DNA from: Fragilaria radians
Lineage: Eukaryota > Bacillariophyta > Fragilariophyceae > Fragilariales > Fragilariaceae
DNA length: 64,000 nucleotides
Direction: 5' to 3'
Assembly (NCBI GenBank): GCA_900642245.1
Contig: CAAAJI010000133.1
Location: 1-64,000, forward strand
This document shows positions 1 through 9,435 of this stretch, piece after piece. How positions within the stretch are numbered: position 1 is the stretch's first letter; the number at the start of each line of letters is the position of its first letter. The translations under genes were made by a program, and so were the position numbers. The notes below the pieces were generated by a model that was not told the DNA's origin, did not search any database, and worked only from the letters and a program-made list of their open reading frames with translations.

Positions 1-34
1 ACTGCCTACAACAGCAATCCGATAGCAAAGGGAA

Positions 35-274
35 TTAGCCTTGCTCGATTGAAATCGGAATGAAGAAAAACTGGTGGTTGGCGGACAGATACGGTGTAGC
101 CGGAAGCTTATGGATGAAAAGAACCGAGGAGAACTCATTGCTATCATGGTTTCGTTTTGTGTATTTATAGTGTCCAACTTTGCCGATACGGTGCTGAAAA
201 CCCAATCTTGCCAGAGTATCCCTAATGTTTGAGTCACTATGTTTCCTCCTTTCCATCTTCGAGGCACGGTGCAT
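35..274 (-). CDS. hypothetical small protein, possibly partial
   Basis: A 79-codon open frame starts at an ATG (272-274) and ends in TAA at the window edge. The product is basic at the N-terminus (MERRKHSDSN) and has no domain I recognise. Its C-terminal third is rich in aromatic residues and prolines. The frame may be an exon of a gene continuing to the left, or it may be spurious. The only support is its ATG start and length. Confidence 0.25.
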   Translation of the reverse strand: MHRASKMERRKHSDSNIRDTLARLGFQHRIGKVGHYKYTKRNHDSNEFSSVLFIHKLPATPYLSANHQFFFIPISIEQG

Positions 275-1380
275 ACTTGCCTTTTTGTTAAGGCTAATTG
301 TAGGTTTAGCTTTATTCTTTATTCATATGCTTTCCCAACTTTAGGATTAAATCTTCTTGCAGAGTGCCCTTCATTAAATTAAAGATGATATCCTACCCGC
401 CGCATTATTTGGAATCATTCCTGTATGGCAGTGGCCACCTTGTTTGTGCCTTTGCCAATATTTTACCCGCTTTAGATAGATCAATCAATATGAGTGCCAA
501 ATTAATCCTAATTGATAAATTATTTTAATCATTTAGGTGCTATTATTTAACATTCGGCAAATAACTCCTAGATTGATAAACTCAACACCAGGGGTAATCA
601 GGCGTAGCATATAACACTAGCTGACCATACCTTTCACAAGAAATACTTTGCATGTTTCTATTGCCCTTCGTGATTCATTTTTTAAAATAGAAGGACAAAC
701 AAGTGAAGATGGGGCGATTTCGAGCCAGTTTAAGGCGGAGTAAAGAATTATGTGGCATCAAAGCATTCTTTACGAACCTTTGGGAGTTTTTAACGACTAA
801 TGATTCAGCTTAAAATTGAAGAGAAAAGTTTGTTTAAAGCGTTTGCCTTGGTGTTTTCATAATTTGGCACGTTTTGTCAAGTCTTTTTCCAACTTCAAAA
901 TAAGGATTATAACTGAATTTATGATTGCTGATTTATTTTGTTAACTGGACTCTAAGTGTTCATGATGTTGGTCTATACTCAATGTATTGATTATCTTCAA
1001 TACTTGTACATATTCAGACCTTTGCTGAATATGAATTCTAAGGAAAGAAATTCATTTTTCCTTGATTCCATGATATAATTTTATACCTTGGGATTGTTTC
1101 CACTCAGAGTCCAAATTATTATTACAGATAGACAATAAGGAATCTTAAGTAGACCTGTTTTTGTGATAATGTCACCTACAAGGTGATTAACCACTGTCGT
1201 GTAGGATAATCCAAGTAAAAGTCTTAGAGTATTTCATCACGGTCAAAAAAAACTTTAAATTGGCCGTTAATACTCGATTCAAAATTTGAAAGGGTCAGAA
1301 TCCCTAATGGATTTGAATTGATTTAGGTGTTAACTCACTTTTCCTCCAATCCTCCGACACTTTATTTCCCTCACGCCATC
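275..1380. other. intergenic, AT-rich
   Basis: About 1.1 kb of AT-rich sequence with stops in all frames. I see no gene or RNA in it. Its right end should hold the promoter and 5' leader of the ZW10-like gene. Confidence 0.5.
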
Positions 1381-3858
1381 ATGCTTGAAAACGAGTCTCC
1401 ATCCATCGAAGATAGAATACATGCTATCAAAGTGGCAATTCGTAAATCGACTGAGGAGGCATTGAATTCAGCATCTTGTCATGATACTCTTGAAATGAAG
1501 TTACAAGTTCCTGATACGGACCCGTCTGTAGTTCCTACACAGAAGGAAAATAACAATCCAAATTGCATCACATCAGCATCGTTCACTCTTGGAATGACTC
1601 TCTTTGGTCAAGATACGTTCGTTATCGAACGTTCAATCCAAGATAAGTTGTCCAGCATAGAGAATGAACTACAAGATGTGATGTGCTCCTTGCGAGATGG
1701 AGGTGAACATTTGTCTCAAGAAAAATTGGAAATTGATGCAAATAATCTCCGAAAGAGAATTGAATTCCTTCAAATCTGCAGCAGAGTAACAGCAAGTTTA
1801 GATCAAGCGTCATCTCTGACCGCTGTCTCTGCAAATAGCGAGCCTGATTATTTGGCTGCTGCGGACTTTTTAGTATCGGCAAAATCTGGAATTTCAGATG
1901 CAGAAATCATCGTGAAAAACGAGGAATCACAACTTTCCTCTCCAAATAGTGCAATTCTCGGAGCGCACCGAATCCTTGACTCTATTCGTACCTCTTTCCG
2001 AAGAAAGAGCTTAGATCTTACTTCAAAAGCTACAACATTGTTGGAATCATCTGTAAAAGTGTCGCGTAACTCAATCACTGTGAAGAGTTTCCGTGCGACA
2101 AATAATGGATCAAATATTCCAAACCTCCAGGTAGCTTTCGATATGATTCAAAAGTTATTACCCTCAAATTCACATGGGTTGGATAGAAGTATGCGAACTT
2201 TGACAAATTCTTTGGTAAAAACTGTTTTAAGTCAAATTTTTGACGAGCTAAAACAAGGAGTGTCCGCACCCTGGATTTTTACGGAATCTTCGGATAGACT
2301 TGCAACAGTTCTAGAGTGGACGCGTGAAAAAGAGGTGGAGCCAACTAATATTCTGGATGCTTGGAAGGAAGCATTCAGTTATTGGGAGCGAATACTTGCG
2401 TTCTTTCAAGAAAAAGTTTTAATTCATCGTGATAGCCTTTGTGCTCTAGTGGGTGATTATCTCTTCTCCATGCCCAATGATAGCACCTCAGAGATTCTAC
2501 ACTCTATGAAAGTGGAAAGTAAGCTTCTTCGGTCCCATACTTCTTCAATACTTAAACAGATATTGGATTTGATGTGGGAAACATGCATCCCCGAAAAACT
2601 TTCTTCAAAAGATCTATCTAAGTTAAAGTTAACTTCGGATAAAATCAAAACTTTCACAGAATCCTTCAATGCCAAGATGTTGAGTATAAAGTTATATTCT
2701 GATACTTCGAAGTCCTCGCCGATCGCTGACTTCGTCTCAAGCTTTTCACAACAATATGTTGAAAAACGAAGAATTAAGCTTTTAAATGAGGCAAGAAATA
2801 TTCTTTTAAACAACGACTACCACAATACCATGGAAGTGGGTGAAGAGATTAAGAAACAACCAAGCATTATTGGAGATGGATCTGTAGAGGTCGATGGGTT
2901 GGCAGTCTTCCGTTTGCATAAGTGCTCAGTCTCTCAGACTTCTACTCTAATTCTAAATTTGACTCGACAGACGATGGACGAAGCCACCTATCCAATTCCC
3001 TCTGATGATGAAACTTTGTCTCTTCTACCATCCTTGCTTTATCGGACTTCGCGTGAAATCTTGGACTTATTTCGAGCAATTATTCCTGTGTCCTTTTTGC
3101 ATGAAATATCAAATGTTCCGAGAACTGCCGCAATTCTACACAATGATTGTGTCTTCCTAGCACATAATTGCCTAACACTTGGATTAGAGTATAAAGAAAA
3201 ATTTCCGACCATATCCAGTCCTGATGACATTCGTGGGTTTGCCCTGCGTCAAGCCTGCATGTTTGTAGACATGGTTCCTATATTTCGTGAATTGGCGGAC
3301 AAGGCAATGGGAGATATGCTTGAAAAGCAGCATGGGCAAATCCATGACATAGTAGGCTCTAGGGTAGTGATGTTTGGAGCATCCTTAAAGTCAAACGAGT
3401 GTCTTAGCGAATGGGTCGATGCCGAGACTGCGATGAAAGCAGGAATGTTTCATGCGCAACACCTTGCAAGAGCCTGGAGACCTGTTTTATCAGCAGATGT
3501 TTACCGAAGATCCATTGGATTTATCGTGGACACAATTTTCAACATTTTCCTTGAGCAAATGTTTCAAGCAATTGATATCAGTGAGCCAGCTTCTCACTTA
3601 GTAGGTTCTGTGTTTCGTCTCGGTATGCAAGGTGCATTAGACGTAACAGGGAACGATGTGAGTGGATGTTTGACTTGGGAAAGGTTCTCGGCAGTTGGCC
3701 GATTCATGGATATGTCTCTTGCAGATATAAATGTTGCTCTATCCGACGGTGTGTTCAGATCTATAACAGGCCACGAGCTAACAAGATTAATCACCGCAAC
3801 ATTTGATGATGGCGATAAACGAAGAAGGTTGCTGCAGGCTTTAGCTTCGGAGTCTTAA
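1381..3858 (+). CDS. ZW10: ZW10-like kinetochore / Dsl1-tethering complex subunit
   Basis: Single-exon gene of 825 codons. I start it at the first ATG (1381, MLENESPS); the open frame continues upstream without another ATG. The protein is helical, with an N-terminal coiled-coil-like part (about residues 10-230). Its C-terminus has the ZW10 pattern WERFSAVGRFMDMSL, then SDGVFRS, GHELTRLI and ATFDD before the last few residues. In animals and fungi ZW10/Dsl1 works with RINT1 and NAG in Golgi-to-ER vesicle tethering, and in animals also with ROD and Zwilch at kinetochores. Which role applies here cannot be read from sequence. Length fits the family (about 780 aa in human). It converges on POP1, 122 bp from that stop. 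The N-terminal half is too diverged to check residue by residue. Confidence 0.8.
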   Translation: MLENESPSIEDRIHAIKVAIRKSTEEALNSASCHDTLEMKLQVPDTDPSVVPTQKENNNPNCITSASFTLGMTLFGQDTFVIERSIQDKLSSIENELQDVMCSLRDGGEHLSQEKLEIDANNLRKRIEFLQICSRVTASLDQASSLTAVSANSEPDYLAAADFLVSAKSGISDAEIIVKNEESQLSSPNSAILGAHRILDSIRTSFRRKSLDLTSKATTLLESSVKVSRNSITVKSFRATNNGSNIPNLQVAFDMIQKLLPSNSHGLDRSMRTLTNSLVKTVLSQIFDELKQGVSAPWIFTESSDRLATVLEWTREKEVEPTNILDAWKEAFSYWERILAFFQEKVLIHRDSLCALVGDYLFSMPNDSTSEILHSMKVESKLLRSHTSSILKQILDLMWETCIPEKLSSKDLSKLKLTSDKIKTFTESFNAKMLSIKLYSDTSKSSPIADFVSSFSQQYVEKRRIKLLNEARNILLNNDYHNTMEVGEEIKKQPSIIGDGSVEVDGLAVFRLHKCSVSQTSTLILNLTRQTMDEATYPIPSDDETLSLLPSLLYRTSREILDLFRAIIPVSFLHEISNVPRTAAILHNDCVFLAHNCLTLGLEYKEKFPTISSPDDIRGFALRQACMFVDMVPIFRELADKAMGDMLEKQHGQIHDIVGSRVVMFGASLKSNECLSEWVDAETAMKAGMFHAQHLARAWRPVLSADVYRRSIGFIVDTIFNIFLEQMFQAIDISEPASHLVGSVFRLGMQGALDVTGNDVSGCLTWERFSAVGRFMDMSLADINVALSDGVFRSITGHELTRLITATFDDGDKRRRLLQALASES

Positions 3859-3980
3859 TGAAAAGTAGAAAGTACGAAATATTGAATTAGATTTGCGTTT
3901 GAGGAATTAAGTCTATTTTCGATAGTTATAAATGTTGACGGAATTTCCTTTCTCGTTTCATTTTATTCGAGTAGAGTGTA

Positions 3981-6164
3981 TCATATAAGAAGGGATAGAA
4001 GAGCCTTAGTAGCTTTGGAACTTGGTTCACGCTTAACTTGTGTAAGGAGGCAAGGTTTTCCACTCTTCACCATGAGAGGAGGGTGACGACAGGAAGCCAA
4101 ATATTCAAGTAACTTTGCAGCGCTTATGAACCCAAAGCCTTCGGCGAAACCAGTAACTTCAGAAAATGATCCATATAGAACTACACCCAGTATGATGCAC
4201 AAATCCATTGTGGGATTAGTTTCATTCGAGTCTTGCGAGGTAAATATGGCGTCCATGGGTGAGAGTGTTCCTCGACCATAAACCTGTAAGTGACATCGTA
4301 AAAGAGCTGGCAAGGATAGGTTTGATGCCAATACTTTGGCATGCTCCATTCGAGATTTTGCAACTTTTTCTGACGTTCGATTTGCGAAGCGAAGCTTATA
4401 TGGATCCAACGACTTTCTGCGATGACGACGAACCTGTGCTATTTGTTTGTTGGCTAGGTTTGGCATCACATTCAGCCTGGCAGCAAAAGTCGCAGCATGA
4501 CATTGCTCGAGCAATTGCAGAAAGGGTTGACCATAGATGCCTCGAACAACAACGACTTCAATTCCTTCTCCAATCACAGAGGATTGAATCTCTGATATCG
4601 AAGGTGCAACGACTAATTTTCGCAAGTAAGACAACAAGGTACTACTTCCATCCTGGATTTCATGGATATCATCGACTTCGACACCTTTAGCATGCGACAA
4701 ATTTAGCCGCTTACGGCATTTATTACTTATGTAGTGATGTAAAACCTTCCACTGTGATGTATCATTCCAATATTCGTTCCCTTGGTCTGTGTCTGGGTAT
4801 GAAATAGGAAAGACGGGGCAAGGTGGATTAAGGGAAAGTTCCATCTTAGCTTCTTCTGCGTATCCAATTACTACTGTAGATGGATGATGTGCAAGGTTCA
4901 TAAATATGTCATGAGCATCTTGAAGTGAGCAGAATAGATCCCACCCGGAATAACTATCCAAATCACCGCTATGTCGCACAAGAATGATTTCATCATTAGC
5001 AAGACTAAATGGAGTATCACATTTCGAGAACAATTTTGACTTTGTTGTAAAACCTTTTTGAACGCGTAGGATAGAAAGATGGGTTGTATTCTCTGCCGCT
5101 TTCATTTCGTCGCTACATATGTGAAGCGCTTCCTTCACAGTTTTCAGTGAACTTTCACCTCGTAACTTGAAACATGCAATGCCTCCAAGAAAGGAAGATA
5201 TACCAGAATTTGGTATAACTGAGAATAAATCTCGAAGTATAGCTTCAACACGAGAACGTATTGATGGATAGATGAATAGATGCATTTCATACAATTTAGT
5301 CATGTTTTGTTGTGTGATTTGTCGGATCCACCAATAAGCTGGGCCAACTGCCCTAGCAGGGAAGGCGCTTGCTTCGTGAAGGACACCTTCACCTATTTTT
5401 CTCCCTTCTAATACCTCACAATCTTGCGGACTCGGTGGTAGGAAGTTGTTAATAACTTTACTCATATTTTCAACAAGTGTTTGCAAATGTTGCGTCTGCA
5501 CTACGAGAGGTTGCATCCGCCAAGTGATATCTTGTAGGAGTGTTCGATGATCACAACGCCACAATCGATGGACGGCATGAAATCCACGATTAGTGTGTTG
5601 TATCGGTATTCGCCATCCAAACATAGTTACCATATGAAAACGTTTCGCATGCCATAAATGTGTTGGAATCCAATTAACATCATTGATGGTTGTCGCGTTC
5701 GAATTTGTTTCACTTCCAAATCTTTGCCATTTGCTGTGAACATGGCGCAATAAACGTGGCTTTCGACGAGATTTCCGTCGAAGGGAAAGTTGAAGGGTTG
5801 TATCTTGATGATTATTGATGTCGTGATTTGTGATTTTGCTGGATGGAATACCTTCGTCGCTGTTGTTGTTACTGCTGGTTATTGTCATCGATGATGAATC
5901 CACAGATTTTCCGAGTGGATATCGATGACGCTTCCGAGGAGCATAGCTAGTGGTCCGCCTTCGTTGATGGCGTGATGATGTTTTCCTTCCAGAACTTTGT
6001 AGTGATTCATCAATACGAACGGCGGAAATTGGACGAATAGCCTTCCACATAACTTTCAGTTCTGGTAGACGTCTTGCGCTATAAGTATTGGCGCTGACCG
6101 AGGATGCTGCATCCAAAAATGCAGGCAATTCTTCTCGCCATCGTTTTCTTGAAGTCTCCGCCAT
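3981..6164 (-). CDS. POP1: RNase P / RNase MRP protein subunit POP1
   Basis: Single-exon gene of 727 aa starting at ATG 6164 (MAETSRKRWREELPAF). The N-terminal third carries the POP1 signature: an arginine/lysine-rich stretch (RRKSRRKPRLLRH), then THLWHAKRFHM and GWRIP. A central POPLD-type region reads YSGWDLFCSLQDA, and the C-terminal part ends with a glycine-rich VLYGSFSEVTGFAEG. POP1 is the largest protein of RNase P (tRNA 5' maturation) and RNase MRP (rRNA processing) in the nucleus and nucleolus, and the motifs leave little doubt. It is shorter than the human protein (1024 aa), as is usual in protists. It is divergent from PUS10 across 141 bp and convergent with ZW10. Confidence 0.92.
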   Translation of the reverse strand: MAETSRKRWREELPAFLDAASSVSANTYSARRLPELKVMWKAIRPISAVRIDESLQSSGRKTSSRHQRRRTTSYAPRKRHRYPLGKSVDSSSMTITSSNNNSDEGIPSSKITNHDINNHQDTTLQLSLRRKSRRKPRLLRHVHSKWQRFGSETNSNATTINDVNWIPTHLWHAKRFHMVTMFGWRIPIQHTNRGFHAVHRLWRCDHRTLLQDITWRMQPLVVQTQHLQTLVENMSKVINNFLPPSPQDCEVLEGRKIGEGVLHEASAFPARAVGPAYWWIRQITQQNMTKLYEMHLFIYPSIRSRVEAILRDLFSVIPNSGISSFLGGIACFKLRGESSLKTVKEALHICSDEMKAAENTTHLSILRVQKGFTTKSKLFSKCDTPFSLANDEIILVRHSGDLDSYSGWDLFCSLQDAHDIFMNLAHHPSTVVIGYAEEAKMELSLNPPCPVFPISYPDTDQGNEYWNDTSQWKVLHHYISNKCRKRLNLSHAKGVEVDDIHEIQDGSSTLLSYLRKLVVAPSISEIQSSVIGEGIEVVVVRGIYGQPFLQLLEQCHAATFAARLNVMPNLANKQIAQVRRHRRKSLDPYKLRFANRTSEKVAKSRMEHAKVLASNLSLPALLRCHLQVYGRGTLSPMDAIFTSQDSNETNPTMDLCIILGVVLYGSFSEVTGFAEGFGFISAAKLLEYLASCRHPPLMVKSGKPCLLTQVKREPSSKATKALLSLLI

Positions 6165-6305
6165 GGAACTGACTAAAAATCTACGAAATGGTCAAAAAAT
6201 ACTTGGTTGTGGATATCCACCTCGAAAATTCGAGTATCGAGTAATTTACATCCAGTGCGTCTTTCCTTTGAGGTCCATCAAATACAAAATTGAGAAGGGA
6301 AGAGT
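6165..6305. promoter_or_regulatory. shared promoter region between POP1 and PUS10
   Basis: Only 141 bp separate the start codons of two divergently transcribed RNA-modification/processing genes, so both promoters and 5' leaders must lie here or overlap the coding starts. I see no clear TATA box or named element. The bidirectional function is inferred from geometry. Confidence 0.5.
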
Positions 6306-7886
6306 ATGGAGAAATTTCTCTGTGAACAATGTTGCGGTTTCTTAGGATACGATGAGCCAACATCCTCACCGATAAAGGGCTGTCCTGTTTGTTTAGACTT
6401 ATTCTCTCGAGAAAATGAGTGGCTAATGCAGCCTTTGGTGAGCGCATGCGACCCGTATGGAGGTATGGAAAGCAACCACTTTACACAACAAGCCTCAAAC
6501 ATCCTGCTTCCTGGAGACATACTACTCCGATATCATATTGCAGCTATGGGACGAACTTGCGCACCTTTTTCAAAGTTTCAATATGCTTTGAAGGATTACT
6601 TACGTAAAACTATGGAAACATATTGGAAGGACAGACAACGAGATATCAAGAATCTTGACCAATACCCATCCTTTTTTCATCGAGAAGAACAGGGATTTCT
6701 ATCTGTTCATTTACTTTTAACACCCAACCAAACTACTTCACGTCCTGCTGGAAGATATCGCCTCAAGTCAAAAGTGAACACTAGGAAGCGTTTTCGTGGG
6801 AACGATCCTACAGAAAAGCAAGGTGGACATCCTATCGTCAACAGGCAAAAAACTTTAGAACGAAAAGGATATGAAATATGGACACTTTCCGAAGCAGAAT
6901 CAGCATGGGAGAAATCGAGTGCTAAAGATAAAGAGAGTTTAAACAATTGGTTTCAATCCCTTCAAGATGAATCAAGAGGCTCTCATGTTCATGTCATTGT
7001 TCACCGACTTCCTTTTTATGTTAAATCTCTTTACACGAAGACTCGAAGAGATATTTCTCAAACACCATTTTACGTACCTGAAAAGGATTCAAACGGAAAA
7101 ACGTTTATGAAACGATTAGGTGTTTCTTCCGTGGAAGAACAAATAATACCCTCAATTTTGAAAGTTATCGGTGGTGTATCGAAACTGAATAATGATGCAG
7201 AAGAAAATGATATTATATTTGGCATGGTAAAGTTTCATGCTTCTGGAAGGGAAGATATGAATGTCAGGATGACATTACCCCCGGAAAACACCGATTCTGT
7301 CGGTGGCAGACCATTTGTTTTGGAAATCATTGACGCACTCAAAGTTCCCACACCTGCAGATTTGCTATCTGTAGTTCACGAAATAAATCAGACAGCTCCG
7401 GATGACGATCCTTCTGGAATCGTAACAGAGGACGTTCGCTCCTACGGGAGGAACCCTATGGGTGTGGGAATTTCCCCCTGTATTTCCTTTGTTCCGAATA
7501 AAGCATTCCGCAATCTCCAAGCTGAGACCGAAGAAAAGGTTAAGTATTACGGTTGCGAATGCTGGTCAGAAAATCCCATACCCTCCACGGACTATCTCAC
7601 TGAGAAACTTTCCCAAGTACAATGTCCAATTACTTTACAGCAACGGACTCCAATTCGTGTCCTCCATCGGAGACCAAATCTAACTCGTACACGTCATATA
7701 CTGTCTCTTAAAGCCACCAAGGTAGATGATCATTACTTTCGTCTGCATTTAAGTACAGATGCAGGAACATATGTCAAGGAATTTGTTCACGGGGATCTAG
7801 GGCGTACAGTGCCTAGCGTATCCAGCTTATTGGGTTGTAAAACTGATATTCCCATTTTGGACTGTGAGGGAATTCAATTAGGATGA
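6306..7886 (+). CDS. PUS10: tRNA pseudouridine synthase Pus10
   Basis: Single exon, 526 aa, ATG at 6306. The N-terminus has two CxxC pairs (CEQC near residue 6 and CPVC near residue 27), matching the metal-binding knuckle of the Pus10 N-terminal domain. The catalytic domain starts with the SGRED segment (around residue 315), whose Asp is the predicted nucleophile, followed by DMNVRM and GRPFVLEI. The C-terminus has STDAGTYVKEFVHGDLGRT and PSVSSLLGC, typical of pseudouridine synthases. In archaea and humans Pus10 makes psi54/psi55 in the tRNA T-loop. Length matches human PUS10 (529 aa). An internal stretch of about 60 residues after position 125 (RLKSKVNTRKRFRG) is basic and poorly conserved. 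The divergent neighbour is POP1. Confidence 0.95.
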   Translation: MEKFLCEQCCGFLGYDEPTSSPIKGCPVCLDLFSRENEWLMQPLVSACDPYGGMESNHFTQQASNILLPGDILLRYHIAAMGRTCAPFSKFQYALKDYLRKTMETYWKDRQRDIKNLDQYPSFFHREEQGFLSVHLLLTPNQTTSRPAGRYRLKSKVNTRKRFRGNDPTEKQGGHPIVNRQKTLERKGYEIWTLSEAESAWEKSSAKDKESLNNWFQSLQDESRGSHVHVIVHRLPFYVKSLYTKTRRDISQTPFYVPEKDSNGKTFMKRLGVSSVEEQIIPSILKVIGGVSKLNNDAEENDIIFGMVKFHASGREDMNVRMTLPPENTDSVGGRPFVLEIIDALKVPTPADLLSVVHEINQTAPDDDPSGIVTEDVRSYGRNPMGVGISPCISFVPNKAFRNLQAETEEKVKYYGCECWSENPIPSTDYLTEKLSQVQCPITLQQRTPIRVLHRRPNLTRTRHILSLKATKVDDHYFRLHLSTDAGTYVKEFVHGDLGRTVPSVSSLLGCKTDIPILDCEGIQLG

Positions 7887-9435
7887 AGTTGGATATGTTC
7901 CAAGAAGATGATTGGTGCACTTGAAACTGAAGAGAATTGCCATCATAAATCCATCCAATGCAGGATCCCAGAAGGGTCAAGACGTATGGGCACTGCTCAA
8001 TAAATACAAAAAATACTAGACAAAATCATGAAACGATCGATATCGGATTTGATATCCGCTTGTTTTTGCAATTTATTTCGGATACGTGAAGAAATAGAAA
8101 ATATCTAGCTAATGGCCTTTATGAAGGTGAGCTTCACTTGGTACAGGAATTAAATTGCCTTGAACGTTTGCCTATTGTTCTGAAGAAGTATTTATTAAAG
8201 ATTTATTTGTTGAATTACGTCATCATGTTTAAGCCAATTGATATATCAATCACTTCATTTCTATCGAAAAAACTTGCAGGTGTAATAGCAGTTTAAGCAT
8301 TCCGAGCAGTATCCTTCCAAACTTGATGTCGAAAAAACAAAATTTTGTTTTCAGGCAGTTCTATCCATGATTTTTAATCTAGCTCTTCCTCACCTCCAAT
8401 TAAAAAAACTGTAGACTTGTGCGATTTCAGAAAGGTCTATATGATTTACCCTTAACTATCAATGAATTTGAAAGATAAATCACTGTCATTCTGTACTTAG
8501 TACTAGATTGAATCAATAGTGTGACAGGACAATAATCTGATTCGAACTATTTTTGTAATGATAATAATTTTAGTTTACATTAGGATTTGGATTGAAGTGT
8601 AGTAAAAAAATATGAAATCATTATAAGTCGATGAACAGGATTTTTCCCTTTGGCATTTGTATTATTTGCATTCAAAAACAGTCATTACCATTATTAAATT
8701 ACGAGTCATGCATGCATTTACGTAGTAAGCTCACAACCGATTGGTTAGAAACATGGATTCAGTATGCACTGTCCACACGATGATATGGGTAGAGTCTGAG
8801 TGCGACAAGTATTTTGAGTCTGTAATGAGCAACTTAAACCGGTCCATGACTAAAAGGCCAAAAAGTGTAAAGGGAGAGACCCTTAAAACTAGTACGAAAT
8901 GCTACTAAGAAAACGATTAAAACTTGTTGTGAGAATAAATCCAAATCAAATTTGTATCTTAATCACAAATGCATTTTCTCTGAAATATTTAGATAAAGTA
9001 TCTCACTATACAAGAGAGAAAAAATGAGTATTTAGGAAGAAGTCAGTCCCTGGCCCCTATCTTATGCAATCTCTAAAATGAAGGAAAAAATTGAAAAAAT
9101 AAGCATAGAACTGTCCCTTTTGATTCCTCTCAAAAATATGGGTTACGTAAGATAAAATTTCTTTATTCAAGTTTAATAGTGATTAGTATTAGCGCTTAAT
9201 TGTAAAGTATGCACAGTGACTTCCATATCAAATGTGACATGTTAATAAAAGTTTCAGTGTAAAATATTTTATGAATTCTCATCGCGTGAAAAACATTTCA
9301 TCTACTTGTTCTCATAGTGGTTGTTCCTGAATTCAAATCACTGTCGTGTATCAAGCAATTCGGATTATCGAACAATTCATAATTTTTCATTGTTGCTGTT
9401 CGTATCTTGAAAACATTCGTGGATCTCTATAGGAT
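7887..9435. other. intergenic, no gene seen
   Basis: About 1.5 kb of AT-rich sequence between PUS10 and the exchanger gene, with no open frame that looks coding on either strand. The left end should carry the PUS10 3'UTR, and the right end the exchanger promoter. Confidence 0.5.

Noticed and set aside
1327..1380. Upstream extension of ZW10 frame
   Set aside because: It begins with GTG, not ATG. The ATG at 1381 is the better eukaryotic start.
4259..4690. 143-codon plus-strand frame
   Set aside because: It lies wholly antisense to conserved POP1 coding sequence and has no motif; a shadow frame.
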